A stretch of DNA of 35,507 nucleotides. Source: Kiritimatiellia bacterium (GTDB lineage Bacteria > Verrucomicrobiota > Kiritimatiellia > CAIQIC01 > Lenti-01). Numbering within the stretch: the first letter of the stretch is position 1; each line of letters opens with the position of its first letter. Of this stretch, positions 1-8,433 are shown piece by piece. The translations under genes and the position numbers were made by a program. Location: the NCBI GenBank assembly GCA_028681135.1, contig JAQUJC010000001.1, forward strand, positions 61,838 to 97,344, in the 5' to 3' direction. The notes beneath the pieces are model-generated. The model was not told the DNA's origin, made no database searches, and was given only the letters and a program-made list of their open reading frames with translations.

Positions 1-130
1 GTTGATCCTGTCCTCCTCCTTTTCCTGCTTTCCTGACTTCCAGATTCGTTTCCCCTTTGCTCCTTGGCGTCTTAGCGCCTTTGCGTGAAACGGTTCCTCC
101 CATGCTGAACATCTTGTTGATCCTGTCAAC
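1..130. repeat. Degenerate intergenic repeat phrases
   Basis: This gene-free leader holds short degenerate phrases rather than coding sequence. GTTGATCCTGTC occurs at 1-12 and again at 116-127; the second copy is part of the imperfect palindrome GTTGA-TCCTG-TCAAC (116-130). Between them, 61-90 reads as a chain of TTGGCGTCTT / AGCGCC / TTTGCGTGAAA units. Closely related phrases recur at 8202-8278. I see no ORF or promoter I would defend here. Similar low-complexity phrases are familiar from intergenic DNA of many environmental bacteria, but their function is unknown to me. Confidence 0.55.
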
Positions 131-208
131 AATGGTCCTGTGCTCTGGCCGCGTTGACATTCTGTAAAACGCTTGCCAGCGGTTAGAAAGCCAAGGATAA
201 TGGCCGGG

Positions 209-1207
209 ATGAGCGAAGACAGTGTGCTACAGGTTGAGGCGTTGCGCGTGGGATTTGAGACCGCAGGGGGATTCCTGCGCGCAGTGGATGGGGTGTCGTT
301 TGAAATCCGGAAGGGCGAGGTGCTGGGGATGGTCGGGGAATCCGGATGTGGCAAAACCGTGACGGCCCTAAGCCTGCTGCGGCTGCTGCCCCATCCGCCA
401 GCGGTCGTGGAGGGCGGACGAGCTCTGTTCCACGGGCGGGACCTGCTCACCATGCCGCTGCAAGAGCTGCGGCAAATCCGGGGCGGAAAAATTGGCATGA
501 TTTTTCAGGAGCCGATGACCGCATTATCGCCGTTACATCGGATTGGCGACCAGTTGGTGGAGGCGGCCCGGCTACATCGATCAATGAGCCACGATGAGGC
601 CTGGGCCCTGGGGCTGGACTGGCTCAAACGGGTGGGGCTGCCCGATCCGGTGCAGCGGATGACGGATTGGCCGCATCAGCTTTCCGGCGGCATGCGCCAG
701 CGGGTCATGCTGGCGATGACGCTGCTGCCCGAACCGGAATTAGTCATTGCCGACGAGCCGACCACGGCCCTGGATGTGACCATCCAGGCGCAGATTTTCG
801 AGTTGCTGCTGAACGTCCGCGGGGGCGATACGGCCGTCTTGCTGATCACCCACGATATGGGCGTGGTGTGGGATGTGTGCGACCGCGTTCATGTCATGTA
901 TGCCGCGCGACTGGCAGAAAAGGGGTCCCGGGACACGGTCTTTAACCGCCCGGCGCATCCCTATACCCGCGGCCTGCTGGCCGCAATGCCCCGGTTGCAC
1001 CAAACGGCGGAGCGCTTGCCGGATATTCCCGGGCAATTACCGTCGCTAGCGCACCCGCCACCGGGATGCCGGTTTGCACCGCGTTGCCCTTTGGTGCAAG
1101 ATGTCTGTCGCGTGCAAGCCCCCGCTATGCGCGAGCTGGCCCCGGGTCATGACGTGGCGTGTTGGATGGCGGAGGGTGACGGAAAGAAGCTGGAAAATCA
1201 TGTCTGA
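209..1207 (+). CDS. Peptide/nickel-type ABC transporter ATP-binding protein (OppD/DppD family)
   Basis: Cytoplasmic ATPase subunit that would power an oligopeptide, dipeptide or nickel importer. The protein shows Walker A GESGCGKT, a Q-loop in IFQEPMTALSP, the signature LSGGMRQR, Walker B LVIADEPTTALD and the H-loop THDMG. The C-terminal oligopeptide-transporter extension has HPYTRGLL and a cysteine cluster (GCRFAPRC, DVC, ACW); in some OppD/DppD proteins these cysteines bind an Fe-S cluster. ATG 209 is preferred because AAGGA (193-197) lies 11 bases upstream; ATG 200 and TTG 173 are in frame but badly spaced or unusual. Length, about 332 residues, is normal for the family. No permease, binding protein or OppF partner is present in the window, so the substrate cannot be told. 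It overlaps rimO by 8 bases, which suggests co-translation. Confidence 0.93.
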   Translation: MSEDSVLQVEALRVGFETAGGFLRAVDGVSFEIRKGEVLGMVGESGCGKTVTALSLLRLLPHPPAVVEGGRALFHGRDLLTMPLQELRQIRGGKIGMIFQEPMTALSPLHRIGDQLVEAARLHRSMSHDEAWALGLDWLKRVGLPDPVQRMTDWPHQLSGGMRQRVMLAMTLLPEPELVIADEPTTALDVTIQAQIFELLLNVRGGDTAVLLITHDMGVVWDVCDRVHVMYAARLAEKGSRDTVFNRPAHPYTRGLLAAMPRLHQTAERLPDIPGQLPSLAHPPPGCRFAPRCPLVQDVCRVQAPAMRELAPGHDVACWMAEGDGKKLENHV

Positions 1208-2573
1208 TTCGGAATATCGTTTTTGCCTGGTCAACCTGGGCTGTCCAAAGAATACCGTGGATTCGGAGGGGCTCTTGGCCCGCCTGTCCCTGGCGGGATT
1301 CCAGTTTGTGCCCGATCCGGCGCTGGCGGATGTGTGCATCGTGAATACCTGCGGATTCCTGGAGTCGGCCCGTCAGGAATCGGCGGAGGTTTTGCAGGAA
1401 TTAGTGGAACATAAGAATCGTCATGGGCGCCCGCTGCTGGTGGCCACCGGTTGCCTGGTGGAACGGGCCGGGGGGGCGCCGGTGCTGGCGCCGTTTCTGG
1501 ACCAGGCGGACGCCAAGGTCGGATTTGCTGATTATATGCGCGTGCCGGATATCTGCCGGGCCCTTCTCCAAGGCCAAGCGGACCCGTCTCGGCAAACGCG
1601 TGGTTATGTGGGCCGGGCGCTGCCGCGGGGGTATTTTACCTTTTTAAATCAGCCGCGCATGCGGATTGGGTCCTCTGCCTCGGCCTATCTCAAGTTGGGA
1701 GAGGGGTGCTCCAACAATTGCGCCTACTGCTCAATCCCACTGATTCGCGGACAGCGCGCGAGCCGGTCCATTAAGGCCATCCTGAAAGAGGCCCGCCAAT
1801 TGGTGGCGTCGGGCGCGAAGGAACTGAATTTGATCGCCCAGGATACGACGGCCTACGGAATTGATCGGACGGGCCGCTCCCAACTGGTGCCCCTGCTCAA
1901 AGAACTCCGCCGTTTGCCGGGGAATATCTGGCTGAGGCTTCTGTATGCGCATCCGCGGCACTTGACGGAGGATATCCTGGACGCCATGGCGGAGGATGAG
2001 CGCATCTGCCGCTATCTTGATCTGCCGCTTCAGCATATCAGCGATAGCGTGCTGCGGACGATGAAGCGCGGCTATGGACGCTCGCGAGTGGAGGCGTTGC
2101 TGGAACATACGCGGCGGCTGTTGCCGGGCGCGGCCTTGAGAACTACCTTTATCGTGGGGCATCCCGGCGAGGGCGAACCGGAATTTAATGAGTTGCTGGC
2201 GTTTGTCAAAGCGGGCCATTTTGACCACCTGGGCGTTTTTGCCTGGTCGCCGGAGCCGGGGACCGTGTCGGCTAAAATGAGGGTGTCCATCGATCCCCGC
2301 GTGGTGGCGGCGCGTTGCGATCGGTTAATGCGCGCTCAGGCGCGGGTCTCCGCTCGGCGGTTGCGGGCCCGGCGCGGACAAACGACGACGATGGTGGTGG
2401 AACGAAAAGAAGCGGATGGCTGGCATGGGCGGACCCCATGGCAGGCACCCGACGTGGATGGTGAAACCGTCCTGACCCACGCCGCGCGTTCGGTGGACGT
2501 GGGCGATCTCATCCCGGTGGTGATTTCCGGAACAGATGCCTACGATTGTCAGGCCCAGTGCCTGGAGGAATGA
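1200..2573 (+). CDS. rimO: Ribosomal protein uS12 methylthiotransferase RimO
   Basis: Radical-SAM enzyme that adds a methylthio group to the conserved aspartate of ribosomal protein S12. The 457-residue protein has the three-domain plan of the family. The N-terminal methylthiotransferase domain carries Cys15 (NLGCPKN), Cys51 (NTCGF) and Cys85 (ATGC), which bind the auxiliary cluster. The radical-SAM core has Cys170, Cys174 and Cys177 in GCSNNCAYCSIPLIRG, where RimO-type SIP follows the third cysteine. A TRAM-like domain fills the last 65 or so residues. The start is the ATG giving MSDSEYRF; an upstream in-frame extension lies inside the ABC gene and shows no family similarity. RimO rather than MiaB is favoured by the compact C-terminus and the NLGCPKN motif. 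It overlaps the next gene by 4 bases (ATGA). Confidence 0.95.
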   Translation: MSDSEYRFCLVNLGCPKNTVDSEGLLARLSLAGFQFVPDPALADVCIVNTCGFLESARQESAEVLQELVEHKNRHGRPLLVATGCLVERAGGAPVLAPFLDQADAKVGFADYMRVPDICRALLQGQADPSRQTRGYVGRALPRGYFTFLNQPRMRIGSSASAYLKLGEGCSNNCAYCSIPLIRGQRASRSIKAILKEARQLVASGAKELNLIAQDTTAYGIDRTGRSQLVPLLKELRRLPGNIWLRLLYAHPRHLTEDILDAMAEDERICRYLDLPLQHISDSVLRTMKRGYGRSRVEALLEHTRRLLPGAALRTTFIVGHPGEGEPEFNELLAFVKAGHFDHLGVFAWSPEPGTVSAKMRVSIDPRVVAARCDRLMRAQARVSARRLRARRGQTTTMVVERKEADGWHGRTPWQAPDVDGETVLTHAARSVDVGDLIPVVISGTDAYDCQAQCLEE

Positions 2574-3778
2574 GCGCGAATACGGCCATGACCTGGTGGG
2601 GACGCTGGGTGGGACTGGGACTTCTGGTCGCCGCCGGGTGGGGCTGTGCCCGTTTTCGCTCGCCCCCCCCTCCGTCGCCGCCCGCCGTTGAACAGCCGGA
2701 CCGTGAAAACATGGAAACGACAGCCGAGTTGTCCGAACCCGCTGCCCCCGAACCGGGGGCGGACGGGGCGCCACCCGATAAGGACGCGGAGGACCCCGCC
2801 GCCCCCGAGCGCTTGGTGGTGGATGAGCAGCGCGTGGAAGGGTTGCAGAACCATGAACTTCAGCAACAGCATGAGGGGCTGGAGCAAAGCATCTTGCGCA
2901 AGAATAATAAGATGACCCGATGGCTCGACCATGCGCATGAAACCTGGTACCGCCGATTGGATAACAGTGTTCGGCGTGCGGATACACGCTGGTTGTCTTC
3001 CGACACCACCTATGAACCGGAATTATCGACGTTTCGATTGTGCCTTCTGGGACGGGCGGGCGGCACCAGCCGTCAGGATGATTATGATATGAAGGTGCGC
3101 TTCAGAGGCGATGTGGCGCTGCCGGGCTTGGAAAATAAACTTCATCTGGTCTTGGAAAATGTGGATGACGGGGCGCTGCCGGGTCTCGACCCCATGAGCC
3201 GGGACGAAAAGACCCAACTGGGGTTGCGGACGGTGTGGGACACCCTCCTGAACAATGAAATGGAGGCGGGGCTAGGATTGAAATGGCGCAATTCCAATCC
3301 TGTTGTTTACCTGGAGTTGCAGTGGAAGTGGGAACGTGAAATGGGGGGGGGGCGGCTGCGCCTTAACCCGCGAGGGGTCTATTACAGTGATGAGGGCTTT
3401 GGGCAGGTCACGTCCCTGTCGTGGACCAAACATCTGAATGATCGCATGCGCTTTCAAATCCGGACGGCTGAACGGTCCTCGGAAAGTCGCGAGGGCGTCA
3501 ATTTTGAGCAGACCTTTCGTTTTGCCTGGTTGCGCTCAGGAACCGGACGGGGGTGGGTGGCCCAGGCAAGTGTTTTCCCCAGCATCCTGAGTTCAGACTG
3601 GATATGGGAAGACACCCTCGTGAACGTGACCTGGCGGGATGCGTTCTATCGGCGCTGGATCTACTACACAATCACGCCCCAACTCCAGTTCCCTAAAGTG
3701 GACCAGTATGAACCATGCTTTTCTATCCAGGTGGGGATCGAGATTCTCTTCGGGGGTCGAATGCGCGATTGGATATAG
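2570..3778 (+). CDS. Exported beta-rich protein, possible lipoprotein or outer-membrane barrel
   Basis: Protein of 402 residues with no family I recognise. It starts with a hydrophobic export signal (about residues 9-25) ending in AAGWGC; Cys26 could be lipidated, although Trp at -2 is not a standard lipobox. Residues about 30-85 form a Pro/Glu/Asp-rich low-complexity linker, followed by a charged helical stretch. The second half alternates polar and aromatic residues in the manner of beta strands (for example VVYLELQWKWERE, RWIYYTITPQLQF), compatible with an outer-membrane barrel or beta-sandwich. The ATG overlaps the rimO stop as ATGA, and GGAGG at 2564-2568 sits very close to it, so translation is probably coupled. 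A run of ten G (3343-3352) lies in frame. The envelope role is inferred only from the signal and the strand pattern. Confidence 0.8.
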   Translation: MSANTAMTWWGRWVGLGLLVAAGWGCARFRSPPPPSPPAVEQPDRENMETTAELSEPAAPEPGADGAPPDKDAEDPAAPERLVVDEQRVEGLQNHELQQQHEGLEQSILRKNNKMTRWLDHAHETWYRRLDNSVRRADTRWLSSDTTYEPELSTFRLCLLGRAGGTSRQDDYDMKVRFRGDVALPGLENKLHLVLENVDDGALPGLDPMSRDEKTQLGLRTVWDTLLNNEMEAGLGLKWRNSNPVVYLELQWKWEREMGGGRLRLNPRGVYYSDEGFGQVTSLSWTKHLNDRMRFQIRTAERSSESREGVNFEQTFRFAWLRSGTGRGWVAQASVFPSILSSDWIWEDTLVNVTWRDAFYRRWIYYTITPQLQFPKVDQYEPCFSIQVGIEILFGGRMRDWI

Positions 3779-3809
3779 GCTTGTGCAGACCGTTGCCCAT
3801 GCTTCGGGT

Positions 3810-3839
3810 TTGACAGACGCCACGGAATTTCCTTACCCT
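3810..3839 (+). promoter_or_regulatory. Candidate sigma70-type promoter for hppA
   Basis: A perfect -35 hexamer TTGACA (3810-3815) is followed after 18 bases by TACCCT (3834-3839), a weak -10. The implied start near 3846 leaves a leader of about 30 bases that contains GGAGG (3862-3866). It lies in the 99-base gap after the preceding gene, so hppA can be transcribed separately. Confidence 0.4.
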
Positions 3840-3877
3840 CTTGCTGTTGGAAATTATAAGTGGAGGAATAACTTAGC

Positions 3878-6016
3878 ATGACAACACAAAAACTGCTGAT
3901 CGCGACGTTGGCGTCGGGGGCGGTCGCCCTGATATTTGCCTGGTGGAAGACCCAATGGATTAACCGTCAAGCCCCGGGGACGGACAAAATGCAGGAGATC
4001 GGCGCTGCCGTGCGTGAAGGCGCGATGGCCTTCCTGAAACGCGAGTACACGGCGATAGCTTGGGTCGTGCTGCTGGTGGCCATCGTATTGGCCGGGATGA
4101 ATACGGGAGCGGTTCGTCTGGTGGCGCTGGCCTTTGTGTTTGGGGCCTTTTGTTCCGCATTGGCTGGGTTTTTTGGTATGCGGGTCGCGACGGCCGCCAA
4201 TATGCGCACAACCAATGCAGCACGAAAAAGTCTGCCGTCTGCCCTGCAAGTAGCGTTTTCTGGCGGTACGGTCATGGGGATGAGTGTGGTGGGGCTGGGC
4301 CTGATGGGGCTCACCATCACCCTGATGGTGCTCATCAAGTCGTTCGGCGTGACGACGGATGGGGCCCTGGAATTGGACGCGGTAAAAAATACGATTCTGC
4401 CGATCCTGGCGGGCTTCTCGATGGGGGCCAGTTCGATTGCGCTGTTTGCGCGCGTGGGCGGTGGGATTTACACCAAAGCGGCCGATGTCGGCGCAGATTT
4501 GGTGGGCAAGGTCGAAGCGGGCATCCCCGAGGATGATCCGCGTAACCCAGCCGTTATCGCAGATAACGTGGGCGATAATGTCGGGGATGTAGCCGGCATG
4601 GGCGCCGACCTGTTTGAGTCCTATGTGGGCGCCATTGTGGCGGCCATGGTATTGGGCGCCACCATCAAGGTCGGGGGCAGTTGGGATATTAGCTTTGTCC
4701 TGTTGCCGCTGGTGATCGCCGGCGCCGGCATCCTGTTTTCGATTGCCGGCACCTTCTTCGTGAAGACGAAGGAAGGCGGCAATCCGCAGACCGCACTGAA
4801 TCAAGGGACATTCGGCGCCTGTATCATCATGGCCGTGGTCACCTACTTTATCTGTAAGCGGATGCTGCCCCCGGAATTCACCATTCCCTCGGCGCTGGTC
4901 GGGGAACTGAACCTGACCCAAAACGGCGTGTTTTTGGCCACCGTGGTGGGCTTGGCCGCAGGCGCGGTGATCGGCATATTGGCCGAATATTACACAGCAG
5001 AAAACAAAGGGCCTTCCAACAGCGTGGCGGACGCCTCCGAGACCGGGGCGGCTACCAACATCATTGCCGGCCTGGGCGTTGGAATGGTGTCAACGGCCAT
5101 GCCGGTCCTGGTCTTGTCGGTAGCCATCATTGCCTGCTACTACTCCGCGGGCCTTTATGGCATCGCCATGGGCGGACTGGGTATGTTGGCGACCACCGGA
5201 ATCCAACTGGCGGTGGATGCCTACGGCCCTATCGCAGACAATGCGGGCGGGCTGGCCGAAATGGCCGGGCTCGAGAAGGAAGTGCGTGAGCGCACCGACA
5301 AACTGGATGCCGTCGGTAACACCACCGCCGCCATTGGCAAGGGGTTTGCCATCGGCTCCGCGGCGCTAACCGCGTTGGCACTCTTTGCGGCATTCCGTGA
5401 AACTGTGGACCTGAGAGTCATTGACGTGACCGATCCAAAGGTCATGGCCGGCCTGCTGGTCGGCTCCATGATGCCCTTCCTGTTCTCCGCGTTCGCCATG
5501 AAAGCCGTCGGACAGGCCGCTTTCGCGATGGTCGAAGAGGTGCGCCGTCAATTCAAGGACATCCCCGGCCTCTTGGACGGCAGAGAGGGCGCGAAGGCTG
5601 ATTACGCGCGCTGCGTGGATATTTCCACGGCGGCGGCGATCAGAAAAATGACGGTTCCGGCCCTGTTGGGTATTCTGACCCCCGTGGGCATCGGATTCAT
5701 CTTCGGTAAGGAGATGCTCGGTGGTCTGCTGGCGGGTGTGACGGCGTCGGGCGTGCTAATGGCGCTCTTCATGAGCAACGCCGGCGGATGCTGGGACAAT
5801 GCCAAGAAGCATATTGAGGGCGGTTCGCACGGCGGCAAGGGCTCCAATGCCCACAAGGCGGCCGTGGTTGGCGACACTGTGGGCGATCCGTTCAAGGATA
5901 CCGCCGGGCCGTCGCTGAATATCCTGATGAAGCTGATGAGCGTCGTATCGCTGGTGATCGCCCCAGTCCTGCTGGGCTGGACACCGGTCATCGAGCGCTT
6001 CGTCGCCAACTGGTAA
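3878..6016 (+). CDS. hppA: Membrane-bound ion-pumping pyrophosphatase (K+-dependent type)
   Basis: Integral membrane pump that couples PPi hydrolysis to H+ or Na+ export. The 712-residue, highly hydrophobic protein has the signature loop [20 protein letters not shown] (195-213), the acidic pair of motifs [22 protein letters not shown] (219-240), and the C-terminal [17 protein letters not shown] segment; these Asp and Lys residues bind Mg-PPi. The stretch [10 protein letters not shown] (480-489) has Ala484 and Gly487 where K+-independent enzymes carry Lys and Thr, so K+ dependence is expected. Glu247 in FESY occupies the helix-6 position used by Na+-pumping and some H+-pumping members, so the ion cannot be decided by eye. 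GGAGG (3862-3866) precedes the ATG by 11 bases. The gene is monocistronic, with its own promoter candidate and a strong terminator. Confidence 0.96.
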   Translation: MTTQKLLIATLASGAVALIFAWWKTQWINRQAPGTDKMQEIGAAVREGAMAFLKREYTAIAWVVLLVAIVLAGMNTGAVRLVALAFVFGAFCSALAGFFGMRVATAANMRTTNAARKSLPSALQVAFSGGTVMGMSVVGLGLMGLTITLMVLIKSFGVTTDGALELDAVKNTILPILAGFSMGASSIALFARVGGGIYTKAADVGADLVGKVEAGIPEDDPRNPAVIADNVGDNVGDVAGMGADLFESYVGAIVAAMVLGATIKVGGSWDISFVLLPLVIAGAGILFSIAGTFFVKTKEGGNPQTALNQGTFGACIIMAVVTYFICKRMLPPEFTIPSALVGELNLTQNGVFLATVVGLAAGAVIGILAEYYTAENKGPSNSVADASETGAATNIIAGLGVGMVSTAMPVLVLSVAIIACYYSAGLYGIAMGGLGMLATTGIQLAVDAYGPIADNAGGLAEMAGLEKEVRERTDKLDAVGNTTAAIGKGFAIGSAALTALALFAAFRETVDLRVIDVTDPKVMAGLLVGSMMPFLFSAFAMKAVGQAAFAMVEEVRRQFKDIPGLLDGREGAKADYARCVDISTAAAIRKMTVPALLGILTPVGIGFIFGKEMLGGLLAGVTASGVLMALFMSNAGGCWDNAKKHIEGGSHGGKGSNAHKAAVVGDTVGDPFKDTAGPSLNILMKLMSVVSLVIAPVLLGWTPVIERFVANW

Positions 6017-6029
6017 AACAGGCCCGTCC

Positions 6030-6065
6030 AGCCCCCGCGCAAAATCGCGCGGGGGCTTTTTCTTT
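6030..6065 (+). terminator. Rho-independent terminator after hppA
   Basis: An 11-bp perfect GC-rich stem pairs 6030-6040 (AGCCCCCGCGC) with 6047-6057 (GCGCGGGGGCT) around the loop AAAATC and runs into TTTTTCTTT. It starts 13 bases after the hppA stop codon. Confidence 0.9.
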
Positions 6066-6294
6066 AGGGTAGGAGAAACCGTATGGCGGAAGCGGGATAG
6101 GGTCAGCCTGTGTCCTGCAACAAATGATTACCTCGGACTCCACGCGCATAAAGAAAATAGTCAATTTTCAACAATGCCCCCCTGCGGGCTCTCTGCTGCT
6201 GAAAATCCCGGAATAGTGGCCCCTCCCCGTAGCCCCATCCGGGCTTCCGCCCCATGAGCTACATACATACGCCCCCACCGGGCTTGTTCAACCC

Positions 6295-6327
6295 GGGATT
6301 AGCACGGCTTCTCACACGCCTAATCCC
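6295..6327. repeat. Inverted repeat GGGATTAG/CTAATCCC
   Basis: GGGATTAG (6295-6302) and CTAATCCC (6320-6327) are perfect 8-base inverted copies with a 17-base spacer. No T tract follows, so it is not an obvious terminator. It may be an RNA structure or a protein-binding dyad; function unknown. Confidence 0.45.
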
Positions 6328-6398
6328 TACTTTATTGGGCGCATTATGTTGGATATTTTTTTTAGGCCTATTACGTTCTCTCGAGTATCAGGCGCTAG

Positions 6399-6418
6399 CT
6401 GCTGCATGTGTGCAGCAG
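6399..6418. repeat. Perfect hairpin CTGCTGCA-TGTG-TGCAGCAG
   Basis: An 8-bp perfect stem with a 4-base loop (6399-6406 / 6411-6418), about 155 bases upstream of the beta-helix start. No T tract follows. A structured leader or an operator are both possible. Confidence 0.5.
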
Positions 6419-6574
6419 AAAGGAGTCCATGCTCTGAGGGTATTCCTGATTCATTTCCCCCCGGCATTGCATTCCGTGAAATGAATTCGTATTTCTAGTT
6501 GCAGAATCCATCCGCGCGGGTCATGATTTATCAAGCCGCTGGCAGCAAGGATATTGTATCCATAAAGGAACAAC

Positions 6575-8011
6575 ATGACTCAACCCAAAACAAGCCTATC
6601 CCTTTTTCTCCTCCTTCTCGCGCTGGCGGTTTCTGCCGCATCGGGCGCGACCTACTACGTCAGCCAGGACAGCACCCCGCAGCCGCCCTATGACGCCTGG
6701 ACCAACGCCGCGCACCTGATTCACGAAGCGGTCGCGCAGGCCACTTCCGGCGACACAGTCCTCGTCAGCAACGGCATCTATCAGGGCTACAGCATGGTGT
6801 TGGGCGGCGCCAGCAACGTCGTGGTCGTCACCAACGGCGTCCGCCTGATGAGCCTCAACGGCCCGGCGGAAACGCGCATCGACGGTGGATCCAGCAACCG
6901 GCCGGTCTATGTGGAAGGCAGCAACAGCCTCGTCGCCGGATTCTGGATCGAGAATGGAATGGCCGAAGACGGGGGCGGGGGCTACTGCGCCACTTATGCC
7001 GTCATCAGCAACTGCTTCGCCATCAGCAATTCCGCCGATTCGGGTGGTGGGTTTTTCCTGACCGGGGGCGGGGTGCTGGACCGCGTCCAAGTCTATACCA
7101 ACCGGGCCGATAGCGGCGGGGGGGGCATCTACTGTTCCAGGGGCGACAACCACCTCGGCGGCCTTATCCGCAACTCCTATGTCGTGCAAAACTCCGGCTG
7201 TCGGCTCTATGGTCCCGGCGGGGGCGGCATCTACGGGCGGAATGTGCAAATTGAAAACACCACCGTGAGCGAAAACCAGGCCTTTCAGCTCAGTGCCGAC
7301 GGCGGCGGCGTCTTCCTGTCCGACTCCAACTCCTGGATGCGCACCTGCCTAATCGAAGGCAACGATACCGGCCGCAACGGCGGCGGCATCTACGCCTACG
7401 CTAATCCGCTGGTCGAAAACTGCACGGTCATCCTGAACAACGCCGGAAGCAACGGGGGAGGGGTGACCTGCAACAGCGGCGGCCGCTTCCGCAACAGCAT
7501 CATCTACTACAACACCTGCGACCGGTTTAGCACCAGCAACCTCTACTCCTTCAACGCTCCGGCCCCCGTCTACGACCATTGCTGCATCCCCATGCCCACC
7601 AACGGCACCGGCCAGATCCACGCCGTCCCGCAGTACGAAGACGTCTATGACCACGGCTACAACCTGCTCGCTACATCCCCCTGCATGGATGCCGGCACCA
7701 ACCAGCCCTGGATGGCCAACGCCACCGACCTCAGCGGCTATCCCCGCATCTACAACCACATCGTCGATATCGGCGCCGACGAAAACGCCATCCTCGCCAC
7801 GCGCACCGAGACCTATTCCGGATTCGCCTGCAACTGGGCCGCCCCCCGCGATGGCGTCTTCCGCCTCCAATGGACCACCAACCCCGTGCAGGGCGACAGC
7901 TGGCAGGACTGGGGCACCAAAATCTCCATCGGCAAAACCATCACCTTCGCCGAAACCAACCTCACGCGCCGCGCCCAATTCTACCGCCTCATTTGGGACA
8001 AACAGCCCTGA
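6575..8011 (+). CDS. Secreted right-handed parallel beta-helix protein
   Basis: Exported protein of 478 residues. Residues 1-24 are a typical Sec signal (FLLLLALAVSAASG) with cleavage expected around ASGA. The mature start, YYVSQDSTPQPPYDAW followed by IHEAVAQATSGDTVLVSNGIY, is the usual opening of polymorphic beta-helix (pectate-lyase-like) proteins in Verrucomicrobiota and Kiritimatiellota. Residues about 80-330 are short Gly/Asn-rich coils with repeated GGGGIY or GGGVF turns and small hydrophobic strands. The last 75 residues (from about TRTETYSGF to QFYRLIW) form a separate C-terminal beta domain. No catalytic residues can be assigned; polysaccharide binding or lysis is only a family-level guess. 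AAAGGAA lies 4 bases upstream of the ATG. The coding strand is strikingly C-rich with Asn, Thr and Gly codons ending in C, unlike the G-rich neighbours. Confidence 0.9.
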   Translation: MTQPKTSLSLFLLLLALAVSAASGATYYVSQDSTPQPPYDAWTNAAHLIHEAVAQATSGDTVLVSNGIYQGYSMVLGGASNVVVVTNGVRLMSLNGPAETRIDGGSSNRPVYVEGSNSLVAGFWIENGMAEDGGGGYCATYAVISNCFAISNSADSGGGFFLTGGGVLDRVQVYTNRADSGGGGIYCSRGDNHLGGLIRNSYVVQNSGCRLYGPGGGGIYGRNVQIENTTVSENQAFQLSADGGGVFLSDSNSWMRTCLIEGNDTGRNGGGIYAYANPLVENCTVILNNAGSNGGGVTCNSGGRFRNSIIYYNTCDRFSTSNLYSFNAPAPVYDHCCIPMPTNGTGQIHAVPQYEDVYDHGYNLLATSPCMDAGTNQPWMANATDLSGYPRIYNHIVDIGADENAILATRTETYSGFACNWAAPRDGVFRLQWTTNPVQGDSWQDWGTKISIGKTITFAETNLTRRAQFYRLIWDKQP

Positions 8012-8101
8012 CCCTGGCCACAAGCCGCTCAGCTTCGGCATGACAGTAGACATGAGACAGGAGTCAGTAGACAGAATAGGGGCAATTTGTCCACCGACTT
8101 G

Positions 8102-8153
8102 TCCCCCATAGCTTCAGCGACGGGGGGAGCCTTGGCGAAGGCGGGCGTGCTTG
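8102..8153. repeat. Hairpin-forming repeat phrase with ATAGCTTCAGCGA core
   Basis: TCCCCC (8102-8107) pairs with GGGGGA (8123-8128) around ATAGCTTCAGCGAC; then GCCTTGGCGAAGGCGGG follows, and TTGGCGA recurs at 8151. A related stem, CTTCGT-CTAGGCT-ACGAAG, occurs at 11939-11957. The two look like members of one dispersed palindromic family. Confidence 0.45.
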
Positions 8154-8201
8154 GCGAGAAACGGCTGTTCCTCCCGCCGAACCTGAATCCCTTTTCGGCT
8201 T

Positions 8202-8278
8202 AAATCCAGTCAATCCTGTTCATCCTGTCAAAAAGATTTCTCCGAAACTCTGTGTCTCCGTGACTCCGTGAGAGAAAA
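8202..8278. repeat. Tandem degenerate ATCCTGTC and CTCCGTG phrases
   Basis: AATCCAGTC, AATCCTGTT and CATCCTGTC follow each other at 8203-8230 as three 9-base units. At 8248-8272 CTCTGTGT, CTCCGTGA and CTCCGTGAG form a second chain. The first family matches the copies at 1-12 and 116-127. Both regions also share a GAAACGG...TTCCTCCC block (86-100 and 8159-8175) ahead of an ATCCTGTC unit. Confidence 0.55.
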
Positions 8279-8403
8279 TCCTAATTTGTGGGTCGTTTTC
8301 CCTCCCAAACAGCCAAAAACACAGGTTTTATGCCCTCAAAGGCTCTAAATGGGTCATTTATCCTTAAAAAACACCGTTTTGAGGCCAAAAACATGAAAAA
8401 TTG

Positions 8404-8433
8404 TCCGCAGATTTTGCAGATTTACGCAAATTT
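8404..8433. repeat. Degenerate CGCAGATTT phrases
   Basis: TCCGCAGATTT, TGCAGATTT and ACGCAAATTT follow each other as three units of about ten bases. This is a further family of tandem degenerate phrase in the same gap. Confidence 0.4.

Larger units (their letters stand above)
6066..6574. other. Gene-free region upstream of the beta-helix gene
   Basis: About 500 bases with no gene I would defend. A 76-codon frame at 6254-6484 has a hydrophobic middle but no ribosome binding site and includes the hairpins listed separately, so I read it as chance. The region is less GC-rich than the flanking genes. AAAGGAA (6564-6570) at its end is the ribosome binding site of the following gene. Confidence 0.5.

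Noticed and set aside
1074-1199. Longer N-terminus for RimO
   Set aside because: The extra residues lie in the coding sequence of the ABC ATPase and show no family similarity; the start at 1200 gives the canonical N-terminus.
3854-4921. Antisense frame of about 355 codons opposite hppA
   Set aside because: It mirrors the biased codons of hppA, is rich in Arg, His and Gln in a manner typical of shadows, and has no recognisable domain.
6254-6484. 76-codon plus-strand frame with a hydrophobic segment
   Set aside because: No ribosome binding site, no family, and it runs through two inverted repeats; most likely chance.
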